64,000 nt of DNA. Origin: Datisca glomerata. Its lineage: Eukaryota; Streptophyta; Magnoliopsida; Cucurbitales; Datiscaceae. Of this stretch, positions 31,968-45,000 are shown piece by piece (the first letter of the stretch is position 1; each line of letters opens with the position of its first letter). The stretch spans positions 1-64,000 of the forward strand of contig QANY01013824.1 in the NCBI GenBank assembly GCA_003255025.1, written 5' to 3'. The position numbers were made by a program, and so were the translations under genes. The notes below the pieces were generated by a model that saw nothing but the letters and a program-made list of their open reading frames with translations, was not told the DNA's origin and ran no database searches.

Positions 31968-32767
31968 TGTTAAGGATCAACCTACACACCTAGTTCCAAG
32001 GATTCAACATTTTAAAGATGAGCATAATCAAGAAGGCAAGGAGCATGTTCAAGAAGTTTCTAGTCCAATTAGCATGCCTCAAGGACCAATAACAAGGTCG
32101 CGGTCTAAGAAGCTTCAACAAGCTTTAATCCACCATTTTCAAGGCTTAATCAATTCAGCTTATGAGGTCTACAAGGACATCAAAGCTTTGGGATAAGTGC
32201 AGCACGAGTCCAGTGCAACTTGGTTCAAGTCAACGTTACTAATGGGTTGAATTAATTATGTAATGGGTCATTTTTGTATTACCTCTTGGGCTGAACGAAA
32301 TTTGACTTTATTTAGAGTCCATTAGTCTTATTTAGCTTGATATAGTCTATTCTTAATTATTTTTAAAATATAATTAGGTTAGTTTCCTATTCTTGAGTTT
32401 TAGGATTTTAGGAAACCTTTGTAAAGGCTATAAATATGCCTTGCTAGAATGTTTTAGAGATCCAGAATTTTAATTTATGAAAAACCAAAAGGTTGTTTTG
32501 CTTTCATCTTTGTGTTTTTGAGTTAGAATACATGATTTAAGAAACATTCATGTAGATTGATCACCTTCTTGTGGAGTGTTTCGAAACTGGAATTCAGAAA
32601 CAAGTTTTCTTTATTCTAGTTCTTGATCATCTATCTAAGGAATATGTTTTTCTAGTCTTTTCTTAGGGGTTGTTGCCGAATTGGTTTCTGGGGTTTTCAC
32701 GTCAATGCTTCATGGGTTCCTATACATAAAAAGGGTTCTCAAGCTTATTCTTGGAGGTTCCGTATCA
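31968..32767 (+). repeat. gypsy-1b 5' LTR
   Basis: 800 bp, TGTTAAGGATC to GGTTCCGTATCA. TATA candidate TATAAATA at 32429-32436. The first ~230 bp still encode the pol C-terminal tail (MPQGPITRSRSKKLQQ). Confidence 0.94.
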
Positions 32768-32769
32768 TT

Positions 32770-32781
32770 TGGTATCAGAGC
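32770..32781 (+). other. Primer binding site of gypsy-1b
   Basis: TGGTATCAGAGC starts two bases after the LTR; initiator tRNA-Met type. Confidence 0.9.
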
Positions 32782-32994
32782 TTTGGTTCTATATAAGGTT
32801 TTATCTCTTTAAAATTCCGTTTCTTTAATTCTGATTTCTTGCATTTTCTTGTTCTTTTGAATACAATTTTGGGTTTATAGTTGTAGTTCAAGAAAAAAAA
32901 GAAGAAAATTCGTGCAAAGGAAAAAAAAGAGCACGTATCAAAAAAGAAGAAGAAGAAGAGAGAATTTCGTTCGAAAAAAAGAAGGGAACGAAAA

Positions 32995-33412
32995 TAGTTA
33001 CTTTCCTAATTCTAGGAAGATATTTGTTTCTAAATATGTTATTTTCCTAATTCTAGGAAGCTCTTTATTTCTAAATTCATTGCTTTCTAAATTGGTCATT
33101 TTCCTAATTTTTTTGTACTTTTCTAAATTCTCTACTTTCTTAAATTCACTACTTTTCTAGATTAGTCTCTTTCCTAAATTCATTTTTTCCTAAATTAGTT
33201 ACTTTCCTAAGTTCTTTACTTTACTAACTTCACTACTTTCCTAAAATTAGTTACTTTCCTAAATTCTTTACTTTCCTAACTTCAATACTTTCCTAAAATT
33301 AGATACTTTCCTAAATTCTTTACTTTCCTAATTTCATTACTTTCCTAAAATTTGTTAGTTTCCTAAATTCGGTACTTTCCTAAATTCATTACTTTCCTAA
33401 ATTTGTTTCCTT
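32995..33412 (+). repeat. TTTCCTAAATT-type leader repeats of gypsy-1b
   Basis: Degenerate direct repeats of 14-18 bp, core TACTTTCCTAAATT, slightly longer than the equivalent at 3955-4330. The difference in unit number shows that the array length varies within the family. Confidence 0.87.
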
Positions 33413-33561
33413 TTCAACTTGTTTTGAAAATTTCAGTTTTGAAATTCTACACATTACAAGCTATTTGAATTGTTTTAAAAGTGTGAGTCACCTAAGAACA
33501 TGAAAGAATAAGCTAGAGTGATGTGAGGAAAACCATGAGTGAATTATTATTTTTTGTTTTT

Positions 33562-33596
33562 GAGTGTAAACACGTGAGGGAGTGCTTGTGAGGTCC
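33562..33596 (+). promoter_or_regulatory. Conserved pre-gag leader motif (gypsy-1b)
   Basis: GAGTGTAAACACGTGAGG and TTGTGAGGTCC, ending 36 bp before the gag ATG at 33633. Shared with gypsy-1a and with gypsy-2a. Confidence 0.6.
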
Positions 33597-33632
33597 TTGA
33601 ATTATTTCTATTCCTTACATTCTATTGCAGTA

Positions 33633-35332
33633 ATGTCAAACCAAAGTGGAGATAATGATGTTGGTCATGTTCCTGACGCTATGCTATGTGAGGCTCAACG
33701 AGGAGAGTTTACAAGTTTTATCGAAAATATGGAGGCCATGAGGCATGCATTAGAGCGTATGGATGCAAGGTTGCAAGTGGTTGAAAGAACAACACCAAAT
33801 CACAACGAGAGGCGACGAGGAGGCAGAAACTGAATATCTCAAGTTGATGACTTGGAAGATGAATATTTTGATTATAATGAGGATGATGATGATACAATTG
33901 TTGGAAGGGTCATGCCTAGAGGAGGAAGAGAAGGTCGCGGTTTTGGTAGAGGTAGAGGGAGAATGCGAGAAAGTCAATTCCATGGTCGAAATCGAGGCAA
34001 TGACGATTTTGTAGATAGAAATTTGGGAAGCATTAAACTTAAAATACGTCATTTTCAAGGTAAATCAGATCCAGAGGCGTATTTACAATGGGAAAAGAAG
34101 GTGGAACTCATATTTGATTGTCATCAAATTAGTGAGGAGAAGAAGGTCAAGTTGGCAGTCACCCAATTTTCAAATTATGCTATAACTCGGTGGGATCAAT
34201 TGGTGACAAGTAAAAGAAGAAATTTGGAGAATACAATTGAGACTTGGAATGATCTCAAGTCTACAATGAGGAAGAGATTTGTACCTAGGCATTTTCATAG
34301 GAAACTTGTGCAAAAACTTCAAGTTTTAGACAAGGCAGTAAGGGTGTGGATGATTACTACAAGGAGATGGAAGTGCTCATGACTAGGGAGGATATAGAGG
34401 AGGATACAGAGACCATTATGGCACGTTTCTTGGCTGGTTTGAACAAGGAGATAGCTGACCGAGTGAATTTGCAACCTTATGTGGAGTTATAAGAGATGGT
34501 GCACATTGCCATCAAGGTGGAAAAGCAACTCCAAGGAAGAGGGGCAGCAAGGTATGTTTCCAAATCTTATTCTAACTCTATTTCTATTTGGAAAAGGGAT
34601 GGGAGGAGTGATATTAAGGGTGGAAATAAGGCTGCTTATGATGGTTCAAAGGGAAAGACAGATTCGATTTACAAAGAAAAATCCAAACTCGAAGAACCTA
34701 AAGGGAGAAATAGAGACATTAAGTGTTGGAAGTGTCAAGGTGTAGGTTATATTAGCAAGGAATGCCCTAATAGGAGAACTATGACCCTACGAAATGGTGA
34801 GAGAGTGACTGATGAAGACGAGGGTAACAATGAAAGCGATGAGGAAGAGATGCTCGAATTGGAGAGTTGTAGTGAATGGAGCATTGAAGAACCGATTAGG
34901 GGTGATGTGTTCGTTACAAGTCATGCTCTTAACACCCAATTGAAAGAGGATTGTCATGAAGAGCAGCGAGAGAACTTGTTCCATACAAGGTGTCATGTTA
35001 AAGGCAAGGCATGTAGTGTGATTATCGATGGTGGGAATTGCACTAATGTGGTGAGTACAATCTTGATTAATCAATTGGGGTTGTCTACTACACTACACAC
35101 ACGACCATACAAACTTAAATGGCTTAATGATTGTGGTGAGGTCAAGGTGAATAGACAATCTACTATCTCATTTTCAATTGGTAAATATCACGATGAGGTG
35201 TTGTGTGATGTGGTTCTTGTGAATGCTGGAGATATTTTGCTTGGTAGGCCATGGCAATTTGATAGGAGAGCTGTGCAGATGGATACCTCAATAGGTATTC
35301 ATTCACCAAGGATGGACGGAAAACCATACTAA
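33633..35332 (+). pseudogene. gypsy-1b gag-protease
   Basis: ATG at 33633 (MSNQSGDNDVGHVP). After the coiled-coil-like start a frameshift occurs near 33805. Then come an Arg/Gly-rich stretch (GGREGRGFGRGRGR), the capsid region (DPEAYLQWEKKVELIFDCH, RKRFVPRHFHRK), a frameshift near 34340, a TAA at about 34490, and a knuckle CWKCQGVGYISKEC in which the zinc-binding His is Tyr. The protease follows (SVIIDGGNCTNVVS, LLGRPWQFDRR), then a frameshift near 35275. It is the fullest gypsy-1 gag here and shows what gypsy-1a lost. Confidence 0.88.
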
Positions 35333-35537
35333 CACCTCTTTCCTCAAAAGAATGTATGAAGACCAATGTAAAATGGAAAGGATGAGAGTGGAGGCTGAAA
35401 AGAAAGAAAAGAGAGCAAGAAAAGTGCTTTAGAGAGTGAAAGCAAAAAGTGTGAAAAGAAATAGGGAAAAGAAAATGGAGAGAAAAGTGCAAAGAGTGTG
35501 AGTTTAGTAGCCAAGGCAAGTGAGGTTAGACATGCAT
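35333..35537 (+). other. gypsy-1b protease-RT linker
   Basis: A Lys/Glu-rich coding remnant equivalent to 5270-5485 of gypsy-1a, with stops. It ends at the TSD GGTTAGACATGCAT (35524-35537) of the nested LINE-A and resumes at 39563. Confidence 0.75.
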
Positions 35538-35644
35538 GTGTGCATGTATGGTTTTTTAGTGAGATAAACTCTCCCCTCTCTCTAGAATTCTGGTTTTTGT
35601 TTTTGTCACTCCCTCCCTTAGGGGAGGCCACGACCTCTAACAAT

Positions 35645-36091
35645 GGTTAATGATGAGTACATTAAGCACACTGCAGATGTTGGTAAGCAAGTTTCAGGTG
35701 GTGTTAAGAAAGTTCAGCTAGTGCTCCAGCTCCCAAGCTTCAACTTGGTCAAAAATCTACGACTATCCTTTCTAATAAAGAAAAGGACACTCAAAAAGGT
35801 AATTCTTTGTTAAATAAGGCTCCTTTCTCCCATCATGACGTGGACAGCCCCTTAGGGCGACAGGTGGCGGCTTCTTTGTCTAAGGGGAAAGAGAAAGTAG
35901 ATGGTGTTTTGATAGAAGGGAAAGAGAAAGAAGATATTTCTCTTTCTCACGACAATGATGTGAACGTAGGTGGAGTTCCAAAGCTGGTGGCAGATTCTCT
36001 CTCCTCCCTTAGCTCAACCCCAGCATTGATTGTGAGTGACAAGGTGGATTTGACTTCTACCAAAGAGGTCAAGGGCGTAATGGCCTTCTAA
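35645..36091 (+). pseudogene. LINE-A ORF1 N-terminal remnant, copy 3
   Basis: ATGGTTAATGATGAG at 35645 matches the start of LINE-B ORF1 (MVNDDY). A frameshift follows; the frame opening at 35807 encodes a Lys/Ser-rich segment ending GVMAF at 36091. The RRM-like region and knuckle are absent: the sequence jumps directly to the EN N-terminus (LKQDEVRKLCKDFK, near 36095). Confidence 0.8.
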
Positions 36092-39000
36092 AGCAAGATG
36101 AAGTTAGGAAACTTTGTAAAGACTTTAAATTATCTTTTTGTGCTTTAGTTGAGAGTAAGATAAAATGTAATAATTTGAAGCATATTGAGCATTGTGGTGG
36201 TGATTTCAAGTGGAATGATAGCTCAATTGATTTTGCTTCTTGTCTTGATCATTTGGAGGTTCTCGACCTCCCTTATAGTGGCTATCAATTCACCTGGTGG
36301 AATGGTCAAGTTGGTGAGGGTAGCAAGATGCGCAAGCTCGATAGAGCCCTGGTTAATGGTGATTGGGCTACGGAGTTTCCTGCTACTTCTTGCCATTTTC
36401 ACACCCCGGGTATCTTTGATCACTCTCCTATTATTATTCAGCTTAGGGCTAACTCAGCTAAACCTAAGCATTCTTTTAAGTTCTTTGATTTTTGGATGGA
36501 TTTTGAAGGCTTCTGGGCTGCTCTTAAAGATGCGTGAGAGATTGAGGTGTTTGGGACAGCCATGTTTTGTCTCTATAAGAAGCTTAAATCTGTTAAATTT
36601 GCTCTTAAGAAATTTAATGCCTCTTTTTGCTCAGATATTTTTGAAAGGGCTCTTATGGCTAGAGAAGCCCTCTCTAAAGTGCAAGCTGACCTTATTGCCT
36701 CTCCTAGTGTTGTCTCTCTTCAAGAGGAGGAGAAAATTAGATTAGCTTATTTCACTAAGCTCAGGAATGCAGAAGAAGATTTTCTGAGGAAAAAAAGCAG
36801 AGTTGATTGGCTTGCCTTGGGTGATCAGAATTCCTCTTTCTTTTTTCAGAAACTAAAGAAGAATAGAGTCAGCTCCAGAATTAATCAGTTGGTTAATGAG
36901 GAGGGTGACCTTATTACTGATGACCAGGCTATCGAAGATCAAATTCTTTCTTATTATGGGAATCTTGTTGGGACTTCTTACATTGATCAGGAGGTGGATT
37001 GGAGTGTTCTCTCTCAGATTCTCCCTAATAAGCTCTATCAAGCTCACTTAGCTATCCTCAACAACCCTTATACAGAGGAAGACGTTCACACAACTATGTT
37101 TAGTTTGGGGAATAGTAAAGCCCCTGGTCTAGATGGCTTCTCTGCTGGTTTCTTCAAAAGATGTTGGCATATTGTGGGCAAAGATGTTACTAAGGCTGTT
37201 TTGGAGTTTTTTAGCTCCCAATCATTATTGAAACAGATTAACTCTACTGCCATTGCTCTTATACCTAAGGTCCCCATCCTTCTAAGGTCGGTGACTTTAG
37301 GTATTTCTAAAATGCTTGCTGATAGACTTAAGAGAGTGCTCCCTGATCTTATTAGTAGCAACCAGACTGCTTTTGTGCCAGGGAGGAGAATTGCTGACAA
37401 CATCCTCTTATCTCAAGAGCTGGTTAGGGTATACCATAGGCCTTCTAATAGTCCCAGATGTGCTTTCAAGGTTGATATAAAAAAGGCTTATGATAGCTTG
37501 AATTGGGAGAGTATCGGGAGAATCTTTGACTGCTTGGGGTTTCCTGATCATTTCTCTAACTGTGTGATGGAGTGTATCTCCTCTCCTTCTTTCTCTATTG
37601 TGGTCAATGGTGAGTTGACTGGCTACTTCTTTGGTGCTAAAGGGCTTAAACAGGGTGATCCTATCTCTCTCTATCTGTTTGTGTTGGTTATGGAGGTTCT
37701 ATCTGGTATTCTCAAGCATGCTTCTCATAAAGCAAACTTTGGCTATCACTAGAGGTGTAAAGAGCTTGGTATTGTTAACTTGTGCTTTGCTGATGATCTC
37801 TTTATCTTCTGTAAGGGTGATATTACTTATGTTCAACTTATTATGGAGAGTTTAAACTTGTTTAAGGATATGTCTTGTCTTCAACCTAATCTACAAAAAG
37901 TCAGATTTTAATGTCTGGGGTCCATCCATCCACTTCTCAAGCAATTCTGGACTTGTGCAATTTCAGCATTGGGGAGCTTCCTATGAGATACTTGGGGTTC
38001 CTTTGATTTCCTCAAAGCTTAGAAAAACAGATTGTATCACCCTAGTAGACCATATCACAGCTAGGGTGAAGTCTTGTGAGTCTAACTACCTTTCTTATGC
38101 TAAAATATTACAACAGTTGGTTAAATCCATGCTCTATGCTATTTTTCGATACTGGGCTGGTTTATTTATTCTTCCCAAGAAGATCTTGAATATGATTCAG
38201 GTGGTTATTAGGAATTACTTGTGGAACGCCTCAGCTGTAAAGCATTCTGGTGCTAAAGTGGCTTGGAGTGACTTGTACCTTGATAAGTCCCAAGGAGGTT
38301 TGGACCTTAGAGATCTCTCTCTAGCTAATGAAGTGGCTGTGGCTAAGCATTTCTGGTTCCTGGTCTCTTTGGATAAAGCTTCCCTTTGGAAGGATTGGTG
38401 CAAGTTTTTCTTGATCAAGAAGAGCTCTATCTTCTTGGTTAAGCTTCCCACTAATCCTTCTTGGAGTTGGAGGAAAATTCTGAAAATCAGAGACAAGTTT
38501 ACTGGGTATTGCAAAGCTCTTGTGGGAAATGGTGAGCAGATCTCTCTTCTCTTGGACCCTTGGCACCCTTTGGGGGCTCTTTCTCAAAGGTTTGGACTTA
38601 GGATTCTTTTTGGGACTGGTTGGGATTGGACTACCAAGGTGAGCTCAGTGATCCAGAATGCAGCTTGGAACTTGCCTATTTCTAACTCCCATGAGCTTAT
38701 CACAACTAGAGAGGTCCATCTTCCCCCTCCTAAAGAGTCCTCTTTGGACTCTTGGATTTGGACTCTTTCTCCATCTGGTCTTTTCTCTGTGGGGCACACT
38801 TATAGGAAACTGGCTCCAGCTGGTGAAAAAGTGAGATGGGCTCCTCTTATTTGGTTTAAGAAGCATATTCCCAGATATAGCTTTATTACTTGACTTGTTG
38901 TTCTTAATAGGCTTGCAACTGCGGATAGATTGGCTGCTTGGACCTCCTCTTTGGGTCTTCCAATGTTAGTAGTTGTGTACTTTGCTTGCATCCTTCGGAA

Positions 39001-39370
39001 TCTTCTAAACACCTGTTTGTTTCTTGCCCTTATTCTAGCTTTATTTGGCAGAATTTGGTTGGTTTGTGTGGCTTGGTGTCTTCTCCTAGGAACTGGAATC
39101 AACTTATCTCCTGGCTCCTTGTGAATGTTAAGAAAGGCTACTTCTTGGGCCTTATGTTGAAGCTTATGTTCAGCTCGTTTGTCTACCATATCTGGAGAGA
39201 GAGAAATAATCGAGTATTTGAGGGCAAAATGAAGGACAAGAAAGTGGTCTTGGCTTGCATTACAAATGATATTAAAGGTAGATTTTGAGTCTTAAAGGAT
39301 TTTCTGTGACTGAAGATATCAAAACCATTCAGCTTGCCCAGAGATTGAATGCCTCTATTTTTGACAATTA
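36085..39370 (+). pseudogene. LINE-A ORF2, copy 3
   Basis: The EN start (EVRKLCKDFKLSFCALVESK) is joined by a ~90-residue deletion to the EN end (SSIDFASCLDHLE, FDHSPIIIQL). A TGA lies near 36536. The RT frame 36547-37752 carries KAPGLDGFSAGFF, FVPGRRIADN, KKAYDSLNW and QGDPISLYLFV, but lacks the 'GDFRPISCCNVVYKCI'-type block (deleted near 37285). A TAG at 37750, the FADDLFIFCKG block near 37785, frameshifts near 37905 and 38890, and a stop near 39286 complete the damage. The tail VYHIWRERNNRVFEG is present. Confidence 0.88.
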
Positions 39371-39562
39371 AGCTTGGTTCTTCTGTTTCTTTAGGCTGTT
39401 ATCACTTGTAATCTTCTGTTAGTGTTTGGGTGCCTCCAGCTTGTGTGTTGGCTGGTTCCTTTTTTGTTTATTTTTCCTGGGGTATGCCCCTTGTATATTT
39501 GTATGTTTCTTCTTCGGTTTATACAATTTTTTAATTTACCGAAAAAAAGGTTAGACATGCAT

Positions 39563-40640
39563 TGTACTCCAATTGGCCAATATTTGTACTCTTGTACAAA
39601 TGGGCTTATTTTTTAACTAATGAACTTAACCCTTCTTTGCCTAGTGTGTTTGTTGTTCTTTCGCAGGAATTTGAAAGACATGTTTCCTGAGGAGATGCCA
39701 AGTGGTTTACCACCAATTAAAGGCATAGAACATCAAATTGACTTCATTCCTGGAGCTTCCATACCCAATAGGCCAGCATATAGAACAAATCCAAGTGAGA
39801 CAAAAGGAGATCCAAAAATAAGTGGAAGAGTTGCTAGCTAAGGAGTATGTGAGGGAGAGTCGAAGTCCTTGGTTCCTATTATTCTTGTGCCAAAGAAGGA
39901 TGGAACATGGAGGATGTGTGTGGATTGTCGAGCCATCAATAAAATCACTGTAAAGTATCGTCACCATTTTCCTAGGTTAGTTGACATGCTTGATGAATTA
40001 TATGGTTCTTGTTTGTTCACTAAGATAAACTTGAAATCTGGTTATTATCAAATTTGAATGAATGTTGGAGATGAATGGAAAACAACGTTTAAGACAATGT
40101 ATGTGTTGTATGAGTGGCTTGTTATGCCATTTGGTCTTACTAATGTAGCTAGCACATTCATGAGATTGATGAACCATGTATTACGTGAGTACTTGGGAAA
40201 GTTTGTTGTTGTTTACTTTGATGATATTCTCATTCACTCTTGGTGATTAGATGACCATATCATGCATGTGCGTCAAGTACTAGAAATACTTAGGCAAGAA
40301 AAGTTGTATGCTAACCTTAAGAAGTGTAGTTTTTGCATGGAAAGGATTAATTTTCTTGGTTTTGTAGTGTCTAGTCAAGGTATTGCGGTTGATGAGGACA
40401 AGGTAAGAGCCATTAAGGAATGGCCAAGACCTAAGAATGATAGTGAGGTAAGGAGCTTTCATGGGCTTGCTGGTTTCTATAGGAGATGCATTAGGGATTT
40501 TAGCACTATAGCCGCACCTTTGAATGAGTTAGTTAAGAAAAATGTTGGTTTTGTTTGGAGTGAGGCACAAGAACGTGCATTTAATGAACTTAAGGATAAA
40601 TTGTGTGCTGCACCTTACCTAACTTTGATAAAACTTTTAA
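39563..40640 (+). pseudogene. gypsy-1b reverse transcriptase
   Basis: It continues gypsy-1b after the LINE. FPEEMPSGLPP is at ~39680, then [30 protein letters not shown] followed by TGA (40055), [13 protein letters not shown] and the catalytic [12 protein letters not shown] with a stop soon after (40244). The connection [18 protein letters not shown] is intact here, unlike gypsy-1a. Frameshifts lie near 39660, 39840 and 40620. Confidence 0.9.
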
Positions 40641-41100
40641 GATTGAATGTGATGCTAATGGCATAGGAACTGGAGCTGTTTTGATGCAGGACCAAAGACC
40701 ACTAATGTACTTTAGTGAGAAGTTAAGTGGGGCAACCTTGAAGTATCCAACATATGACAATGAATTATATATTTTGGTTCGAGCTCTGGAAACATGGCAG
40801 CATTATTTATGGCCTAGGGAGTTTATGATACACACTGACCATGAAAGTCTAAAGTATTTAAAGGGTCAAGATAAGCTGAACCGTAGGCATGCTAAATGGG
40901 TGGAGTTCATTGAAACATTCCCATATGTGGTTAAGTATAAGCAAGGTAAAGAGAATGTAGTTGCGGATGCATTATCCAGAAGGTATACTCTACTTAATTC
41001 TCTTAGTGTTGAATTGTTGGGTTTTGAGCATATTAAGGATTTGTATTAATATGATGATGATTTTGGTGAAATATATGCATCTTGTGAACATGGGGCCGTT
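40603..41100 (+). pseudogene. gypsy-1b RNase H
   Basis: Reads [65 protein letters not shown] and [10 protein letters not shown]. The domain is nearly complete (IECDA Asp, YDNE Glu, TDHES Asp and DALSRR kept). A TAA at about 41047 ends the frame, and ~190 bp, including the whole integrase zinc finger, are deleted near 41095 relative to gypsy-1a. Confidence 0.88.
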
Positions 41101-41881
41101 ATGGATTTTGTGCCTGGATTGCCTAGAACTAGGAAAGGCCTGATAGTATCTTTGCCGTGGTTGATAGATTTAGTAAGATGGCTCATTTTATACCATGTCA
41201 TAAAATTGATGATGTTAAGTTGATTGCTGATTTATTTTTCAAAGAAGTTGTGCGATTACATGGCATACCTAAGAGCATTGTTAGTGATAGAGATGTTAAG
41301 TTTTTCAGTCACTTTTGGCGTGTGTTACGGGGAAAGTTAGGAACTAAATTATTGTTTTCAACTACTTGTCACCCTCAAACTGATGGGCAAACTGAGGTAG
41401 TTAATAGGACGTTGATTACTTTACTTAGGGCAATCATAGAAAAGAACATTAGGACATGGGAGGATTGTTTACTATTTGTGGAGTTTGCTTACAATGGGCT
41501 GTTCATATCACTACTCATTGTTCACCGTTTGTGATTGTTTATGAATTTAATCCGCTCACTCATATTGATTTATTACCATTGCCACCAAAAAAATTTGTGA
41601 GTGTTGATGCTAATTCTAAGGCAGATTTGGTGAAGAAGTTACATAAGCAAGTTAAAGAGAGGATTGAAAAGCAAAATGCTCAAGTCGCTTCACGTGTGAA
41701 TAAAGGACGAAAACCAATAATTTTTCAGCCGGGAGATTGGGTTTAGGTGTATTTTCATAAAGAGATGTTTCCACTTCAAAGAAAGTCCATGTTGAGCGCA
41801 AGAGATGATGGTCATTTTTAAATTCTTGAAAGGATTAATGACAACGCATACAAAGTTAACTTGCCAGGTGAGTATAATGTT
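41100..41881 (+). pseudogene. gypsy-1b integrase core
   Basis: [14 protein letters not shown] (first Asp), [30 protein letters not shown] (second Asp), [13 protein letters not shown] (Glu), then a frameshift near 41500 and RPIIFQPGDWV with a TAG at about 41745. The N-terminal HHCC domain is missing. The last codons before GTATAATGTT (41872-41881) resume after LINE-B at 48742. Confidence 0.87.
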
Positions 41882-42080
41882 TTTTTTTTGTAAACAAATT
41901 GTATAAACCAAAAGATACTTATACATGTACAAGGGGCATACCCCAGGAAGTACAAAATTAGAGCCTGATTAGAGGCTTAAGATCTGCACGCAAATTAAAC
42001 TGGTAATATGTAAAGTACTGAAATTAGATATCAATGCTTCATAAGACAGCCAAGGTTTACAAAATGCTTGGGTTAAGACC

Positions 42081-45000
42081 TCATCTATCCACTAAACGTA
42101 GATTAGTTTTATTAGTGCCAAAACACTTCGAATCCCAAAGCCTTAAGCTGACTAATTGTGAAATAGCTTCAGTTAGGATCTTGGAATCTCTGATTTTGCC
42201 TTCAAAAATCCTTGCATTTCTTTCTCTCCATATATAATAGATGAAGGAAGTAAAAGCTAGCTTAACTAAGACTCCTCTGAGTGACTTCCCTGTTGCATTA
42301 GCTAGCATCCAATCTAAAAACTGATCCCAATCCCTAACCTGGCAGTGTAGATCACATTTGTTCACAAGTGTGGCCCATACTCTGGCTGCATAACAACAAT
42401 TGATAAAAAGATGCTCATGTGTCTCCTGGTAGCCAACACAACACACACAATCAGAAGAAAACCCTGGTGTTTGGTCCCATTGTGCAACCCTATCTCTAGT
42501 GGAAAGTTTGTTTCTCAAAGCCAACCAAGAGATAAAGCTGCACCTTGGGATGTGTTTAGAGAACCATATCACCTTTGCCCACTTAACCGGTTGTCTTGTA
42601 GGGGACAGTGCCTTATAGGTTAGACTTAGAGAGAAATCTCCATTCTGACTTGAACTCCATTTCCAAACATCTTGTCGTTGAGCTTGGGGAGGAGGAATTG
42701 GAACACTTCTAATCTCAAGAAACTCAAAGGTGTTTGAAGTTGGCCAATGCCATTGATTGTCTTGAATGACAACACTCACCATAGAGTCCATAGTCCAAGA
42801 AGTTCCTGACAAAAGTCTTTGCCCAAATCTGGCCCAAAGGACACCTAGAGGATGCCAATTATCTGTAAGAAGCTTCACAGTAGTACCATCTCCAATAGTT
42901 ATAGAGCAAAAGGGCAGAAACTTGCTCCTGAGCTTGAGAAGCTTTCTCCAAACCCAAGATGGGTTTGAAGGAATGGAAACCAAGAAAATTGAACTCTTTC
43001 TGATTAGGTATGTTTGACACCAATCTTTCCAAAGTGATCTTTTAGAAGGGAGTAGCAAGAACCATAAGTGTTTGGCTATAGCAACTTCATTAGCTAGAAC
43101 CAAATCCCTAAGGCCCAACCCACCTTGTACCTTGTCAAAACATAGGTCTGCCCAAGCTACCTTGGCCCCAGAAGCTTTAGTATCTTGGCCATTCCATAGA
43201 AAATTTCTTACCAAGCATTGGACTGTCTTCACCACTCTTTTAGGGAGAATGAAGAGACCACTCCAAAAGTTGACCATAGCCATAAGGACAGACTTGATAA
43301 GTTGGAGTCTTCCAGCATAAGACAAATACTTTGATTCCCAAGAACTGATTCTCATAGTGAGTCTGTCAACCAAACCTTGACAATCTGATTTGGTAAGCTT
43401 GGTTGTAATGAGTGGGACACCAAGATATCTAACTGGAAGAGACCCTTCTGTAAAACCCAGTTCAGCATGAATGATAGAAGACATCTCTGTGCTCACCCCT
43501 GATAAGAACAGTTGACTCTTTGAAATATTTGGTTGAAGCCCTGATAGCTCTTGGAAAATGGCCAAAGCTTCCTTAAGCACATGCACGCTTTTTTTGTCTC
43601 CTTTACAGAATAAGAGTAGGTCATCAGCAAAGCACAGATTAACTAAGTTAAGCTCTTTGCACCTCCAATGGAACTGGAACTCTGAGTGTTTGGCTGCAAA
43701 GCTCAAGATCCCTGTCAAGACCTCCATGATGATGACAAAGATGTAAGGAGAGATTGGATCCCCTTGTCTAATTCCTTTAGCACCCCTAAAGTAACCATGC
43801 AGCTCACCATTTATATTCACTGAGTATGAGGGAGAAGAAAGGCACTCCATGACCCAAGAAATGAAAACATTTGGGAAGCCAAGGCATTGAAAAGCTTTAC
43901 CTATTAGTGACCAGTTCACACTATCATAGGCTTTCTTAAGGTCCACCTTGAGAGCACACCTTGGCAAACCAAGTGATCTATGGTAGCTTCTAAGTAATTC
44001 TTGGGAGAGAAAAATATTGTCAGCCATTCTCCTTCCTGGGATAAAAGCACTTTGGTTCTGACTTACGATGTTGGGTAATACAAGCTTGAGTCTTTCAGCA
44101 AGTATTTTTGTGATGCACTTGTAGACTACATTGCAGCAAGAGATAGGTCTAAAGTCCCCAATACTAGTGGGATTAGGGACCTTTGGTATTAAGGTGATTG
44201 CAGTTGAGTTAACCTCTTTTAGGAGGTTACCTGTAGTAAAGAACTCCAAAACAGCTTTGGTTACATCCCCACCCACCACATGCCATGCTTTCTTAAAGAA
44301 CCCAGCTGAAAAACCATCTGGTCCAGGAGCTTTGCCACTTCCCATACTGAAAATAGCTTGCTTGACCTCATTTTCTTCAATGGGAAGAGCCAAAGGTACA
44401 GCCTGATCAGGTCCAAGCTTTCTTGGCAAAGCACAATCAAGTATACTCCAATTGACTTACATTTCTTCATTTGGTGTACCCAAGAGATTTTTGTAGTAAT
44501 CTAATATATGATCCTGGATCTCCTCATGGGAAGTAAGTAGAGAGTCTTGGTTGTCCAGGTGTGTAATCCTGGTTTTGAATCTATTCTTTTTCATACTTTG
44601 AGAAAAGAAAGAAGTGTTCTGATAACCCAACTGAAGCCACTGTACTCTTGACTTCTGCCTGTAGAAGCTCTCTTCAGCATGTCTAAGCTCAAAGAATTTG
44701 GAGCATGCATCTCTCTCCTGAGCCTGTAACAATGCATTTAAAGGGTCATTTCCCAACAAGTTTTGAATTGACTCCATGTATGCTTCAGCCAATTTAACTC
44801 TAGAAGGAAGATCACTGCAAAATCTTTGGTTGAACCTCCTCAGTTCACCTTTGAGTGCCTTAAGCTTCTTACAGTGCCTAAACATTGCTGTCCCTGAAAT
44901 CTCAGCCCCCCAAACTCTATCCAAAAGCTGCCAAAACCCTTCTCTTTCAAACCAAAACTCAAAAAACTTGAAGCTTACTCTTGGTTTATAGGAGTCCTTC

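Larger units (their letters stand above)
35538..39548 (+). mobile_element. LINE-A copy 3, with 5' end but internal deletions
   Basis: Plus strand, 4011 bp, flanked by the perfect 14 bp TSD GGTTAGACATGCAT (35524-35537 and 39549-39562) inside gypsy-1b. It has a 5' UTR (CTCTCCCCTCTCTCTAG), the start of ORF1, then a fused EN/RT ORF2 and the standard 3' end with GGGGTATGCCCC near 39479. ORF1 has lost its middle and end, and EN has lost about 90 residues. Confidence 0.93.
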